Shown here: in pieces, positions 25,478 through 35,309 of the stretch
Layout of the letters: every line of letters begins with the position of its first letter
Numbering within the stretch: position 1 is the first letter of the stretch
Source of the DNA: Spirochaetaceae bacterium bin103
Lineage (GTDB): Bacteria; Spirochaetota; Spirochaetia; SZUA-6; Bin103
Length of the DNA: 64,000 nucleotides
NCBI GenBank assembly: GCA_002238925.1
Contig: MPNH01000012.1
Location: forward strand, 21,218 to 85,217
Reading direction: 5' to 3'
Notes under the pieces: generated by a model
What the model was told of the DNA's origin: nothing
Database searches by the model: none
The model's input: the letters and a program-made list of their open reading frames with translations, nothing else
Position numbers and translations under genes: made by a program

Positions 25478-26990
25478 TCAGTCGTTCTGATCGGCCTTCG
25501 CCGCTTTCGCCGCTTCGATCCGGTTGCCGATCCTCGCCCACTCGTTGTACAGCGCCTCGGTGACCTCGCCGAACCCGACCGGGAAGCTGCCCGCCTCCGT
25601 GTCGAGCGGAATCTCCTCCACCGCCGAGCCACCGCCGTCCGCATCGGCCTTGAACAACCACGCGCCGACCTGATCCGGGGCGAGCGCCACATCCGCCCCT
25701 GAGATCCCTGCACGCTGCTCTTCCGACAGCTCCGACAGACGAACGACGTTGGCAAGCGCTTCCAGGATCCACTCGCTGTGCGTGGTCAACAGGACACGGA
25801 CGCCCGAATGCACCAGCCGCGCCAGTTCCCGTGCGAACGTGGCCTGCAGGGCCGGATGCAGGTGCGACTCCGGCTCTTCGATGATCAGCAGATCGCCCGG
25901 TTCCACGAGGTAGCGCAGATAAAGCACCACCGGAGCTAGCTCCGACACCATCGATGATGCCCGTGCGAGCGGCAAATCCGTGTTCCACTTGTCCGGACGA
26001 TACGCGAAAGACGGGACTTGACCGGTGGACCGATAAAGACGAATCGCGCCGGCCAGCAGGTTCTTCTCCAGCAAGCCGGAGACCTCATGAGATCCACCAG
26101 GGTTCACGTGGCTCATCATTGTGGTCAGACCGCTTACAAAGTCTGCCAAGACACCGCTCAGCAACGGATTATCGCGGAACTGTAGTGGTCCCCCGGAGGT
26201 CGCGCTCTGGAATAGGGAGCTGACCAACCAACGATGATTGTCCATCACATTACTGCGGTCCGCAGGAAGGTAGCATGCGTGACAATCCAGGGGACCTGCT
26301 ACAGCCTCGGCCAAGCCGTCCACGAGCAAGCTTCGCAACAACGGGACTTCGTCGAACTTGGCTGGCCCTGGGCGGTACCTATCGCCTATAACGGAGTTTC
26401 GAAACCGTGGGAGATCGCGGGTCCCTCCCGACATCTCCACGCCCGCCGATCCAAGGTGGATACTATACCGGTGCTGTTCATTCCCGGCTGAGTTCGAGAT
26501 GTGCAGTGAAATCGCGGAGTTGACCTCGGAACTCCCCAGCCGGACCAATTCGGTCAAGCGCGCCGACGCCAAAACAACGGCGCACTTCCTGCTCTAGGCG
26601 CCCTCCCGCAACATGCCAAAACGCGCGGCGAATGACTGCTACCAAGTCTTCGGGCAGTGCGGCCGGTTCGCCCTCGTCGACCGTGGACCACCAATCTAAG
26701 AATCGGCGCGAAAAATCAGTACTGCCATGCAATGACATTGCCATCTCATCCGCTACCCAGAACCAACGTTCAGATCGGAGCCGCGTACGTGGATCGGGGG
26801 CGCGAAGGTGAAGTTGGTGCAACGCGTACACGAGCATTGCCAAGTAGGACTTCCCGGTGTTGCTTGGTCCGGCGAACACGGTCAGCGGACGCATGTCAAC
26901 GGTCGCGTGTCGGATCGGTCCGAAGTCGGCGACCTCAATACGGTAGTTGCCTGCGCCGCCCGCGACAGTACCGACGCCGCTCATCGACAA
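25478..26990 (-). pseudogene. AAA-family (SMC-like) ATPase split by a frameshift
   Basis: The N-terminal part from ATG 26990 holds the Walker A site FAGPSNTGKSYLAML (residues 41-48) and reads to a stop at 26478. The C-terminal part lies in another frame and holds the signature-like LARASSMVSELAPVVLYL, Walker B LLIIEEPESHLHP and the His-switch region VLLTTHSEWILEAL, ending at 25478. The two frames overlap near 26540-26570, where RRCFG should continue into LTELVRLGSSEV, so a single indel explains the split. No long G/C run is present there. Such ATPases pair with a nuclease in many phage-defence cassettes; the partner here follows and is also damaged. Confidence 0.75.
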
Positions 26991-27247
26991 CGCCGATCGG
27001 TGCCGCCCATAGGCACGGCATCAGTGATCGATTGGCTGTATTTGAAGATGCAAAGCCAACCGCTATGTGGCGCCAGCAGGAGCATGTGTGCCATCTGAAT
27101 GGGCAACCTACCCCGAACTACAGCGTGAGTCCAGATTCCTGGTGGCTTGGCCGCGCAGTCGACTGACGAGGCCGAGGCCTCGGCAAGCATGACGGTCACC
27201 CGAGTGCGCCGAGGGCGGTGCCGGCATAGTCCGCGACGTCGTTTCAC

Positions 27248-27556
27248 CTACGGACGCGACGCGGCATACCGGTTGGTGGCGGCAATCAGTTGCCCGGTGA
27301 TCGCATCGTCGACGTGTCCGGAGTCGTCCACGACCACCAACTCGGCGCGTGGCCATGCGCGATGGAGCGTCCAGGCGTTGGCGATCGGCGCCTGGAAGTC
27401 GAAGCGGCCGTTCACCAGCGTCCCAGGGCCGCCGTGCACGACGACCGCTGGCTTGCCGTGCGGATTGCCGCAGGCCTCCCAGTACACAAGGTTGCCGTCG
27501 CCCACGGCCAGCATTCCGTGCTCGTACGGTTCGATTGCCGGAAAGATTCCCGTCAT
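27248..27556 (-). pseudogene. Prolyl iminopeptidase remnant with large internal deletion
   Basis: A 102-codon open frame joins the two ends of a proline iminopeptidase (alpha/beta hydrolase, normally about 310-320 residues). The start reads YEHGMLAVGDGNLVYWEACG then KPAVVVHGGPG, the oxyanion-hole region. It then jumps directly to the C-terminal part NGRFDFQAPIANAWTLHRAW and ELVVVDDSGHVDDA, which contains the catalytic His. The nucleophile Ser (GxSWG) and about 200 residues between are absent. The frame stays open across the junction, so this is a clean in-frame deletion. The product cannot be an active peptidase. Confidence 0.75.
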
Positions 27557-27739
27557 GCCGGGCCGCGCCCCGCAATGGCTATTGCGTTCTTCATGCTTGT
27601 CTCATGATAGCTTACGCACGACTCCTGGACCGGACGGACGTGCGTGCGCGGCGGCCTGTTCGACAGCTTGCGCGCGCTCGACCCCGCTCGACCCCGTTCA
27701 ACGGTTTCGCGCGGCCGCCGCGCGCGGTACTATAGGCCG

Positions 27740-29287
27740 GTGGCAAGACGCAGACTGCCGACCGGCTTGCAGACCTTTCGCGAGGTGCGTGAGAAGAACT
27801 GCTACTATGTGGACAAGACAGCCTATATCGAGCGATTGGTCGACAGCGGCAAGCACTACTTCCTGTCGCGTCCTCGCCGGTTTGGCAAGAGCCTGCTTCT
27901 GGACACGATCAAGGAACTGTTCGAGGGCAATGAGCCCCTGTTCGAAGGGCTCCACGTCCACGACGGCTGGAACTGGTCACAGCGCCACGCAGTGGTGCGG
28001 CTGGACTTCGGCGGCGGCAGCTTCGCAGAGCCTCGGCTACTGGAAGCCAACGTCATGGAGCAACTCGCCGCCGCCGAACGACGGCTGGGAGTGGCGCCCG
28101 ACTACCTGACGGCGCCCGGACGCTTTGCGTACCTGCTGGAAGCGCTGCACCGGCAGACGGGGCAAACGGTCGTGGTGCTGGTCGACGAGTACGACAAGCC
28201 GATCCTGGACACGCTGAGCACGCCGGAAGTTGCCCTTGCCAACCGCGACTACCTGCGCAGCCTGTATGGCATGATCAAGTCGAACGACGCTCACGTCCGG
28301 TTCACGTTCCTCACCGGAGTAAGCAAGTTCAGCAAGGTGAGCATCTTCTCCGACCTGAACAACCTCACCGACATCACGCTCGATCGCCGCTACTCGGCGA
28401 TCTGCGGATACACCGAGCGCGACCTGGACAACGTGTTCGCCCCGGAGCTGCCCGGTCTTGACCGGCGCCGGGTGCGCGAGTGGTACGACGGCTACCGATG
28501 GCGTGGCGAGGAGCGGGTATACAACCCGTTCGACGTGCTGTTGCTGTTCGACAGCCGCGAGTTCAAAGCGCACTGGTTCGAAACCGGCACGCCCTCGTTT
28601 CTGTTGAATACCCTTTTCGAACGCCGAGTCTCGTCGGTGTCGCTCAGCGAAATGCTCGGTACCGAGGAACTGCTGTCGGCGTTCGACGTAAACCGGATCG
28701 GCACCGAGGCGCTGCTGTTCCAGACCGGCTACCTCACGCTCCAATCGGAGGAAGAAGTAGGCGGCGAGACGGTATACCGGTTGGCATATCCGAATCGCGA
28801 AGTCCGGCAGAGTCTGAACCGCAGCCTGCTGACCTACCTGGCACAAGACGCGGCCGAGCCGGCGAAGAACCGCATCCGTCTGTCGCGCCTGCTGGCGGCC
28901 GGAGACACCGCCAGCATGAAGGGATTGTTCCACGCCTTCTTCGCCAGCATCCCGTATCAATGGTGCACCAGCAACGACATCGCCGATTACGAAGGCTTCT
29001 ACGCCAGCGTGTTCTACTCTTACTTCGCCGCCCTCGGCTACGACATCGCGGTGGAGGAGTCGACCAGCCACGGACGCCTGGACATGGCCGTGCGCGCCGC
29101 CGGGCGCGTCTATCTGTTCGAATTCAAGGTGGCTGAGATGTCCCCGCCAGGCTCCGCCCTCACCCAGCTCCACGAGCGCCGCTACGCCGACAAGTATCGC
29201 GCCACGGGCGAACCGATCCACTTGGTCGGCGTCGAGTTCAGCCGCGCCTCGCGCAACATCATCGCCTTCGAAACCGCCGACGCCTGA
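27740..29287 (+). CDS. AAA-ATPase-like/PD-(D/E)XK nuclease superfamily protein
   Basis: 515 residues from the GTG at 27740; the frame is open further upstream but that part is low-complexity. The N-terminal AAA-ATPase-like domain begins LPTGLQTFREVREKNCYYVDKT and has a P-loop-like SRPRRFGKSLLLDTI. VVVLVDEYDKPILD is its Walker B-like core, and SKVSIFSDLNNLTDITLD is a family signature. The C-terminal PD-(D/E)XK nuclease-like domain has SHGRLDMAVRAAGRVYLFEF with Asp and the ExK region. The family is very common in Bacteroidetes, spirochaetes and other anaerobes, often in many copies. Its function is unproven, but a mobile or defence link is often suggested. It is a single gene with no operon partner. 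Confidence 0.9.
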   Translation: MARRRLPTGLQTFREVREKNCYYVDKTAYIERLVDSGKHYFLSRPRRFGKSLLLDTIKELFEGNEPLFEGLHVHDGWNWSQRHAVVRLDFGGGSFAEPRLLEANVMEQLAAAERRLGVAPDYLTAPGRFAYLLEALHRQTGQTVVVLVDEYDKPILDTLSTPEVALANRDYLRSLYGMIKSNDAHVRFTFLTGVSKFSKVSIFSDLNNLTDITLDRRYSAICGYTERDLDNVFAPELPGLDRRRVREWYDGYRWRGEERVYNPFDVLLLFDSREFKAHWFETGTPSFLLNTLFERRVSSVSLSEMLGTEELLSAFDVNRIGTEALLFQTGYLTLQSEEEVGGETVYRLAYPNREVRQSLNRSLLTYLAQDAAEPAKNRIRLSRLLAAGDTASMKGLFHAFFASIPYQWCTSNDIADYEGFYASVFYSYFAALGYDIAVEESTSHGRLDMAVRAAGRVYLFEFKVAEMSPPGSALTQLHERRYADKYRATGEPIHLVGVEFSRASRNIIAFETADA

Positions 29288-29403
29288 GCCGCCGCCACCC
29301 ACGTCCGTTGCCAAAGGGGACACAATATTCCATGTTGGCGGTGTGAGGGACCGGCTCCAGGCTTGGGAGAGCAAGGCGCGACGCAGGCCAGACGCAGGGC
29401 GGC

Positions 29404-30324
29404 ATGGTTGAATTGATTCGGCGGCTCAGCGCGCCGCTGGCCGCGCGGCCGGTTGCGGGTGCGCTGCCGCGCCTGGGGCCGCTCGGCGGCGTGCGCGGGG
29501 TGCTGTTTGACGTCTACGGCACGCTGCTGATCTCCGCGGCCGGCGACATCGGCGCCGGTAGCGCGTCGCGGGAGGTCCGGCGCACGGCCATGGCGGCTGC
29601 CCTGCGCGACGCCGGGATTGCGGACGCCGGGACTGCGGCGGGGGCGGCGCACGACGCCTCCCGCCTGGTCCCCGCGCTGGAGGCGGCAATCCGCGCGCAG
29701 CACGCAGCCATTCAGGAGCGGGGGCTGGAGTACCCGGAGGTGGAGTTGCGGGAACTGTGGCGGCGCCTGCTGCCGGGGGCCGGGACGGCCGCGGTGGAGC
29801 GCGCCGCGGTGAGCTACGAGTGCCGCGTCAACCCGGTGTGGCCGATGCCGGGCGCCGCCGCCGCGGTGGCCGCGCTGCAGGCGCGCGTGCCAATAGGCAT
29901 CGTCTCCAACGCGCAGTTCTTCACCCCGCCGGTGCTCGCCGCGCTGCTGCCGGAGCTGCGCATAGACCCGCGGCTGGCGGTGTGGTCGTACGCCGAGCGG
30001 GAGGCGAAACCGTCGCCGCGGCTGTTCGCGGCCGCCGCCGCGCGCATGGCCCACCACTGCCGCCTTAGTCCGCGCGAGGTCGTGATGGTCGGCAACGACA
30101 TGCGCAACGACCTGCTCGGCGCCCACTCGGCGGGGCTGCGTACCGCCCTGTTCGCCGGCGACGCGCGCTCCCTGCGCCTGCGCCGCGACGACCCGCGCTG
30201 CGCCGCCGTGCATCCCGACCTGGTGCTCACCCACCTGTCGCAGCTGCCCGGCGCCCTGCGCCGCGGCAACACGCACGTTGCAGACGCCCGGCGAACCGGC
30301 GCAGGGCGCCGAAGCACCGGGTAG
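29404..30324 (+). CDS. HAD-superfamily hydrolase
   Basis: 306 residues. HAD motif I is LFDVYGTLL (nucleophile Asp36), motif II is GIVSNAQFF, motif III is AKPSPRLF, and motif IV is MVGNDMRNDLLGAHSAG. The helical cap lies between motifs I and II (residues about 50-160), which makes it a C1-type phosphatase. The substrate is not evident. The final 16 codons run into the region from which the alanine racemase frame can also be read, so the two genes are adjacent and probably co-transcribed. Confidence 0.88.
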   Translation: MVELIRRLSAPLAARPVAGALPRLGPLGGVRGVLFDVYGTLLISAAGDIGAGSASREVRRTAMAAALRDAGIADAGTAAGAAHDASRLVPALEAAIRAQHAAIQERGLEYPEVELRELWRRLLPGAGTAAVERAAVSYECRVNPVWPMPGAAAAVAALQARVPIGIVSNAQFFTPPVLAALLPELRIDPRLAVWSYAEREAKPSPRLFAAAAARMAHHCRLSPREVVMVGNDMRNDLLGAHSAGLRTALFAGDARSLRLRRDDPRCAAVHPDLVLTHLSQLPGALRRGNTHVADARRTGAGRRSTG

Positions 30325-30340
30325 GAGCGCCGCCGCAGCC

Positions 30341-31504
30341 GTGCGAGCCACCCGCGCCACTATCGACTTGGCCCGCTTGCGCACCAACCTGGCGGCGGTG
30401 GGCGCCCACCTGCGCGCCGCCCGCAACCCCGCGCAGCCGGCGCCGCGCATCTGCCTGGCGGTCAAGGCCAACGCGTACGGACACGGCGCCGTACCGGTAG
30501 CGCGCGCCGCCCTGCAGGCGGGCGTCAGCGTGTTCGGTGTGGCGACCGTCGGCGAGGGCGTGGAACTCCGCGAGGCGGGCATCAAGGAGCCGATCCTGCT
30601 GTTCGGCCTGCCGCTGCCGGAGGAGGCGCCCGCCATCGCGTCGGCAGGGCTCACGCCGTTGTGCAGCGACGCCGCCCTCGGGCGCGATCTGGCGCGCGCC
30701 GCGGCGGCGGCGGGGCGCACCGTGGAAGTGCACCTGAAGATCGACACCGGCATGGAGCGCATCGGCTGCCGCCCGCGGGAGGCCGCCGCCATCGCCGAAC
30801 AACTGCGCGGCCTGACCGGCCTGCGCCTGACCGGGCTGTGTACCCACTTCGCCCGTTCCAGCGAGGTGGACCAGGAATACTCGCGCGCGCAGCTCGCCGC
30901 CTTCCACGACGCCATTGCCGCCATCCCCGACCGCGACCGGCTGCTGCTGCACACCGCCAACTCGGGCGCCATCGTCGGGTTGCCGGAATCGCACCTGGAC
31001 ATGGTGCGCCTGGGAGTAATCGCCTACGGGTACTACCCGGGCGGCGACCTGCCGCGCCCCATCGCGGTGCAACCGGTCATGGAGCTGGCCACGCACCTCG
31101 TTTACCTCAAACGTGTGCCCGCCGGCACCGGCATCTCCTACGGCCACACCCACCGCACTGCCGCCGACACCGTGATCGCCACCCTGCCCGCCGGCTACGC
31201 CGACGGCTACCCGCGGCTCCTGTCCAACCGCTCCAAGGTGCTGATCCGCGGCCGCCGCTTTCCGGTGGTGGGCCGCATCTGCATGGACCAGTGCCTGGTC
31301 GACCTGGGCCCGCGCCCCGACGCCGACCGCTACGACCGCGCCGTCCTGTTCGGCCCCGACCCGGCCGGCCCCGACGCCGCCGCGCTCGCCGCCATCATCG
31401 GCACCATCCCCTACGAAATCACCAGCGCCATCTCCGCCCGCGTCCCCCGCATCTACCGAGGTGAGAAATCAATAAACCACACACTAACTTGCAACTTGCG
31501 CTGA
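30341..31504 (+). CDS. alr: Alanine racemase
   Basis: About 387 residues from the GTG at 30341, which follows an AGGAG and gives the usual family start (VRATRATIDLARLRTNL). An upstream TTG at 30278 would overlap the HAD gene by 47 bases and is less likely. The PLP lysine is in LAVKANAYGHG (about residue 42). The second catalytic residue, Tyr, is in GISYGHTHR, and the C-terminal beta domain has VVGRICMDQCLVDLG. It converts L-alanine to D-alanine for peptidoglycan. The extreme C-terminus (EKSINHTLTCNLR) looks added, in a stretch where composition drops toward the following cassette. Confidence 0.95.
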   Translation: MRATRATIDLARLRTNLAAVGAHLRAARNPAQPAPRICLAVKANAYGHGAVPVARAALQAGVSVFGVATVGEGVELREAGIKEPILLFGLPLPEEAPAIASAGLTPLCSDAALGRDLARAAAAAGRTVEVHLKIDTGMERIGCRPREAAAIAEQLRGLTGLRLTGLCTHFARSSEVDQEYSRAQLAAFHDAIAAIPDRDRLLLHTANSGAIVGLPESHLDMVRLGVIAYGYYPGGDLPRPIAVQPVMELATHLVYLKRVPAGTGISYGHTHRTAADTVIATLPAGYADGYPRLLSNRSKVLIRGRRFPVVGRICMDQCLVDLGPRPDADRYDRAVLFGPDPAGPDAAALAAIIGTIPYEITSAISARVPRIYRGEKSINHTLTCNLR

Positions 31505-31524
31505 TTTCCCGCGATTATTGAGGG

Positions 31525-32871
31525 ATGAGCGAGGCATCCATTCAATCTCGACCCAATAGCACGATGCTGTCCTTTACTGCCGAGAATGTTCGCTCCTACT
31601 CGGGCGAAGTCCATCTATCGCTCCTGGGAACGAGACTTGCAAGCCCCGGTGTGGTGCGCGACCTGGAGATTGCGGGATCCCTCACGCCCGTGAAGGTGCT
31701 ACCGGTCGCGGGCGTGTTCGGGGCCAACGCCTCGGGCAAGTCGACCTTGCTGCGGGCCATGGCTGACATGCGTGACGTTGTGCTCAATTCGTTCCGCCGC
31801 GGAGACTCGGAAGCACGGATAGAGCGCTACCCGTTTCTTCTCGGGGGGACCGAGAAGCATCCATCCCGCTTCGCCATCGAGCTGGTGCTCGGTGGCGTAC
31901 GCTGGCAATACGGTTATGCAGTCGACGACTCCCACGTCCTGGAAGAGTATGCCTACCACTTTCCGAGAGGACGACAGGCTCTCGTGTTCCGTCGAGACCG
32001 AGCCACCGGAGTGATCAGCTTCGGGCCCCCGTTCCGCTCAGCGAGACGTACCCTCGCCCCGCTAATGCGGAACAACACGCTCTTGTTGTCGGTCGCCGGA
32101 GCCGCGGACGACAAGCTGATTGGCCCTCTGTTCGCTTGGTTTCGCAGAAATCTCGCACTCATGGAGCCGTCCAACCGTGCCCCGCGCATTGCGGCGACCG
32201 CCAGCCTCGTTCAGTCTTCAGAGACCCGTAGCCGAGTCATTGCTCTCCTCAAGGCAGCGGATCTCGGCATCTCGGGCCTGGAACGATTCCAACCCGAACT
32301 TGAGCCCGGAGAGGCCGAGCGCATCCGGCGCGCGATGGGCATACTCATGAACGATGAGGATGCGGCATCCGACATCGACGTGGAACAGATCAAAGGCGTA
32401 CTGATTCGACTGCACCACATGGGACGCCACGGGCCGATAGCGATCGAGCCGGATCAGGAGTCTCAGGGAACACAGGTGTGGCTGGGCATGGTCGGCCCCG
32501 TCCTGGGCGCGCTGTCTGTTGGCGACGCGATCCTGGCGGATGAACTGGACACTAGCCTTCACCCCCACCTGGTGCAGGAGATCGTCTCGCTATTTCGGGA
32601 TCGAGAAACCAACCCCCATTGTGCCCAGCTGATTTTCAACGCTCACGACACCTCCATCCTCGGAAACGGCAGCCGGCGAACGCTCGGGCGCGACCAAGTC
32701 TGGTTCACCGAAAAGGATGTAAGCGGCTCGACATCGCTATACCCACTGTCCGACTTCCGCCCCAAGAACGATGAAGCGGTCGAGCGGCGCTATCTGCAAG
32801 GGCGATACGGAGGAACCCCGGTGCTCGACACGGCCGGGTTCCGAAGAGCGGTGGAGCAAGCTCGGAAGTGA
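31525..32871 (+). CDS. rloA: RloA-like AAA ATPase of an RloAB/AbiL-type cassette
   Basis: 448 residues. It opens with the AAA_15-type start MLSFTAENVRSYSGEVHLSL and Walker A VFGANASGKSTLL (residues 66-73). The Walker B-like region is DAILADELDTSLHPHL, followed by QLIFNAHDTSILG with the His switch, and a DQVWFTEKD tail typical of RloA/AbiLi ATPases. The downstream gene is RloB and overlaps by four bases (GTGA), so the pair is translationally coupled. In the known AbiL system of Lactococcus the ATPase and RloB-like partner together cause abortive infection. The cassette is less GC-rich than the flanking alr and ilvC genes, which suggests acquisition. It is intact. Confidence 0.85.
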   Translation: MSEASIQSRPNSTMLSFTAENVRSYSGEVHLSLLGTRLASPGVVRDLEIAGSLTPVKVLPVAGVFGANASGKSTLLRAMADMRDVVLNSFRRGDSEARIERYPFLLGGTEKHPSRFAIELVLGGVRWQYGYAVDDSHVLEEYAYHFPRGRQALVFRRDRATGVISFGPPFRSARRTLAPLMRNNTLLLSVAGAADDKLIGPLFAWFRRNLALMEPSNRAPRIAATASLVQSSETRSRVIALLKAADLGISGLERFQPELEPGEAERIRRAMGILMNDEDAASDIDVEQIKGVLIRLHHMGRHGPIAIEPDQESQGTQVWLGMVGPVLGALSVGDAILADELDTSLHPHLVQEIVSLFRDRETNPHCAQLIFNAHDTSILGNGSRRTLGRDQVWFTEKDVSGSTSLYPLSDFRPKNDEAVERRYLQGRYGGTPVLDTAGFRRAVEQARK

Positions 32872-33521
32872 GACAACCATCCAGACAGCATCCGCGGCGA
32901 AGAGGCACCTTTCGCAGACCGTTACGCGTGATCCGCGTACTCTCGGAGGGCAAGGTCACGGAGCCTGGCTATCTGAACCTGTGGGCACGCCTCAATCGAC
33001 ACAACGTGCGCCTCGATGTCAACGACAGGGGAATGACACCGGACGCCCTGGTCCGTCGCGCGAAGCAGCATATGAAGCGGAACCTGCGATCAAGACCTTC
33101 AGAGCGAGAGTTCGATGAGATCTGGTGCGTGTTTGACGTGGACCAGCACGCCAACCTTGCACAGGCCATCGACGATGCTCGACAGAGTGAGATCAATATC
33201 GCGATCTCGAATCCCTGCTTCGAGCTTTGGCTGGTGCTGCATCGGGAAGAGCAGACCGCCCACGTCGACCGCCATGACATCCAACAGCGCTCGGACGAAC
33301 TCCAACTCACTGCCAACAAGCACGTGCTGCCCGCGGCCGAGCCGATCCTGGTTGATGGCGTGGAGAATGCGAAGCAGCGCGCCAGAGCGCTCGACCGCTG
33401 GCACGCCGGCAACGGCTCTCCGCGTCGTGAGAACCCGAGCACCGACGTGTGGCGGCTTGTCGATCGGCTACGGGCCGGACTGCGCGGGTCGACGCCTCGG
33501 CAACCCGGCCCGCGGGGTTAG
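32868..33521 (+). CDS. rloB: RloB family TOPRIM-like protein
   Basis: 217 residues starting at a GTG that overlaps the rloA stop. The TOPRIM-like acidic residues are visible: Glu27 ([13 protein letters not shown]) and Asp90/Asp92 ([12 protein letters not shown]). The RloB hallmark [12 protein letters not shown] follows. The first 20 residues are very basic. RloB proteins are predicted nucleases paired with RloA ATPases; the pair acts in phage defence. The stop overlaps the ilvC stop by four bases on the opposite strand, so the cassette is packed tightly against a housekeeping gene. Confidence 0.85.
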   Translation: MRQPSRQHPRRRGTFRRPLRVIRVLSEGKVTEPGYLNLWARLNRHNVRLDVNDRGMTPDALVRRAKQHMKRNLRSRPSEREFDEIWCVFDVDQHANLAQAIDDARQSEINIAISNPCFELWLVLHREEQTAHVDRHDIQQRSDELQLTANKHVLPAAEPILVDGVENAKQRARALDRWHAGNGSPRRENPSTDVWRLVDRLRAGLRGSTPRQPGPRG

Positions 33522-34534
33522 TTCTTGGACTTGTCGACCAGGCGTTCCTTGGCGATCCAGGGCATCATGGAGCGCAGCTTGGCGCCGACTTCCTCGAGCT
33601 GGTGGCCGGCATGGTCGGAGCGCATGTTCAGGAAGCCCTGGCGGCCGGAGCGGTTCTCGTCCATCCAGCGGCGCGCGAAGCTGCCATCCTGGATCTCGGC
33701 CAGGATCTTCTTCATCTCGCCCTTGATGCGGTCGTCGATCAGGCGCGCGCCCGATACGTAGTCGCCGTATTCGGCGGTGTCGGACACCGAGTAGCGCATC
33801 AGCGACATGCCGCCCTCGTAGATCAGGTCGACGATCAGCTTCACCTCGTGGATGGTCTCGAAGTAGGCCATCTCCGGGGCGTAGCCGGCCTCGATCAGCG
33901 TCTCGTAGCCGGCCTGCATCAGGTGGGTCAGGCCGCCGCACAGCACCGATTGCTCGCCGAACAGGTCGGTCTCGGTCTCCTCGCGAAAATTGGTCTCGAT
34001 TACCCCGGCGCGCGCGCCGCCGATCGCCGCGGCGTACGCCAGGGCCAGGTTCTTGCCGCTGCCGGAGGCGTCGTTTGCCACCGCCACCAGGCACGGCACG
34101 CCGTAGCCCAGCTCATACTGGCGGCGCACGGTGTGGCCGGGGCCCTTGGGGGCCACCATGGTCACGTCCACGTCGGCTTCCGGCTCGATCATTCCGAAGT
34201 GGATGTTGAAGCCGTGGGCGAACATCAGGTTGTTGCCGGCCGCCAAGCCCGGCTTGATGTCGCGCGCGTAGATTTCCGACTGCAGATGGTCGGGGACCAG
34301 CATCATGATGGCGTCCGCCCAGGCGGCGGCGGCGGCGGTATCCAGCACCGGTATGCCGGTCTCCTTCACCTTGGCCGCGCTGGCGCTGTCGGGACGCAGC
34401 CCCACGGCCACCTCCACGCCCGAGTCGCGCAGATTGTTGGCGTGCGCGAACCCCTGGCTGCCATATCCGATCACCGCCACTTTCTTGTCGGCAATCCACT
34501 GGCGATCGATATCATCCTCGTAATAGACCTGCAT
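33518..34534 (-). CDS. ilvC: Ketol-acid reductoisomerase (class I)
   Basis: 338 residues, the class I length. A good GGAGGA ribosome site precedes the ATG. The Rossmann motif is [17 protein letters not shown], followed by [10 protein letters not shown] for NADP(H) phosphate binding. The knotted C-terminal domain has [16 protein letters not shown] and [17 protein letters not shown] with the metal-binding Glu/Asp residues. It carries out isomerisation and reduction of acetolactate in valine, leucine and isoleucine synthesis. No other ilv gene is in the window; it stands alone, divergent from the DbpA-like gene. Confidence 0.97.
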   Translation of the reverse strand: MQVYYEDDIDRQWIADKKVAVIGYGSQGFAHANNLRDSGVEVAVGLRPDSASAAKVKETGIPVLDTAAAAAWADAIMMLVPDHLQSEIYARDIKPGLAAGNNLMFAHGFNIHFGMIEPEADVDVTMVAPKGPGHTVRRQYELGYGVPCLVAVANDASGSGKNLALAYAAAIGGARAGVIETNFREETETDLFGEQSVLCGGLTHLMQAGYETLIEAGYAPEMAYFETIHEVKLIVDLIYEGGMSLMRYSVSDTAEYGDYVSGARLIDDRIKGEMKKILAEIQDGSFARRWMDENRSGRQGFLNMRSDHAGHQLEEVGAKLRSMMPWIAKERLVDKSKN

Positions 34535-34584
34535 GATTCCTCCCGTTTTTCGGTAGCCGGAGCATACCGGGAACGCCCGCCGCG

Positions 34585-34593
34585 TGCTATACT
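34585..34593 (+). promoter_or_regulatory. Extended -10 promoter element upstream of the DbpA-like gene
   Basis: TGCTATACT, an extended -10 box with five of six matches to TATAAT, lies 21 bases before the TTG start at 34614. No convincing -35 is present 16-18 bases upstream, as expected for extended -10 promoters. GGGAG at 34603-34607 is the likely ribosome site. Confidence 0.45.
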
Positions 34594-34613
34594 ACCCACC
34601 GTGGGAGTGGACC

Positions 34614-35241
34614 TTGAAAGTCGCTGACATACCGTCGGAGGCAATCGTCGCGGCCATTGAGCGGGCGGTGACAACGGTACGGGAGAGGGAAGATCCCGTT
34701 GAGCTCAAGGAATTCCGCGCACTGTTCAAGAAACACGTACCCTTCAACCTGCGCGGCTACGTAACAGCCTACCTGCTCAAGGAGTTGGCCGGCTCCGGCG
34801 GGCGTCCGGAACGGAGCGGGGACGCGCGGCGCGGCGAACCTCGCCGGCGGCCGCGCCGCGACGGGGGGACCGCAGCGGCCCCGCCCCGCCGCCGGCCACC
34901 CCGCCGCGGCCCCCCCCGCTGCCGCTGCCGAACCACGCCGGGAACGCGGCGCCGAGCAGCGCCGGCGGCCGCGCCGGGACGGCGAACCGCCCGCACCCGG
35001 CCAGCGCCGCCTGTTTGTCAGCATCGGGCGCAACCGGCGCGTCCAGCCGGACGATCTGGCCGAGCTGATCAGCGGCTCGGTGGCCGTCGAACGATCCGAT
35101 CTGGGCGAAATCAGAGTCCTCGACAGCTATTCCTTCGTCGAGGTCCCGGAGGCGGTTGCGGAAGACACCATAGCCGCGCTTTCCGGAACCAGCTTCAAGG
35201 GGCGGCGGATCACGGTCGATTTCGCCCGCGCCAGGAACTGA
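34614..35241 (+). pseudogene. DbpA-type RNA-binding domain protein, linker frameshift
   Basis: The N-terminal domain from TTG 34614 reads SEAIVAAIERAVTTVRERED, then LFKKHVPFNLRGYVTAYLL. The C-terminal DbpA-like RNA-recognition domain reads RRLFVSIGRNRRVQPDDLAE, EIRVLDSYSFVEVPE and GTSFKGRRITVDFARA, ending at 35241. This order (helical KxVPFxLRxY domain, Arg-rich linker, DbpA RRM) is known from spirochaete proteins annotated as DbpA RNA-binding. The two parts are in different frames. The Arg/Pro linker contains an imperfect duplication with a 118-bp offset plus a C8 run at 34910-34917. Removing 118 bp restores one frame. Likely role: RNA binding, perhaps in ribosome assembly. It may be intact in the real genome. 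Confidence 0.7.
34808..34990. repeat. Imperfect direct repeat, 118-bp offset, in the DbpA-like linker
   Basis: CGCCGGCGGCCGCGCCG at 34842 recurs at 34960, 118 bp later, each followed by GGGACGG- or CGACGGGG-type sequence. Both copies code RRRPRRDG but in different frames. 118 mod 3 is 1, which equals the frame change between the two halves of the gene. Confidence 0.65.
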
Positions 35242-35309
35242 GCACCCCGATCCCGCCGCGCCCCGAGCGCGCGCCGCCGCGCTGGCCGCCGGCGGGCGGC
35301 AGCAACGAG

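Noticed and set aside
26991..27247. Open minus-strand frame between the broken ATPase and the peptidase remnant
   Set aside because: No motif, no ribosome site, and mixed composition; treated as non-coding debris.
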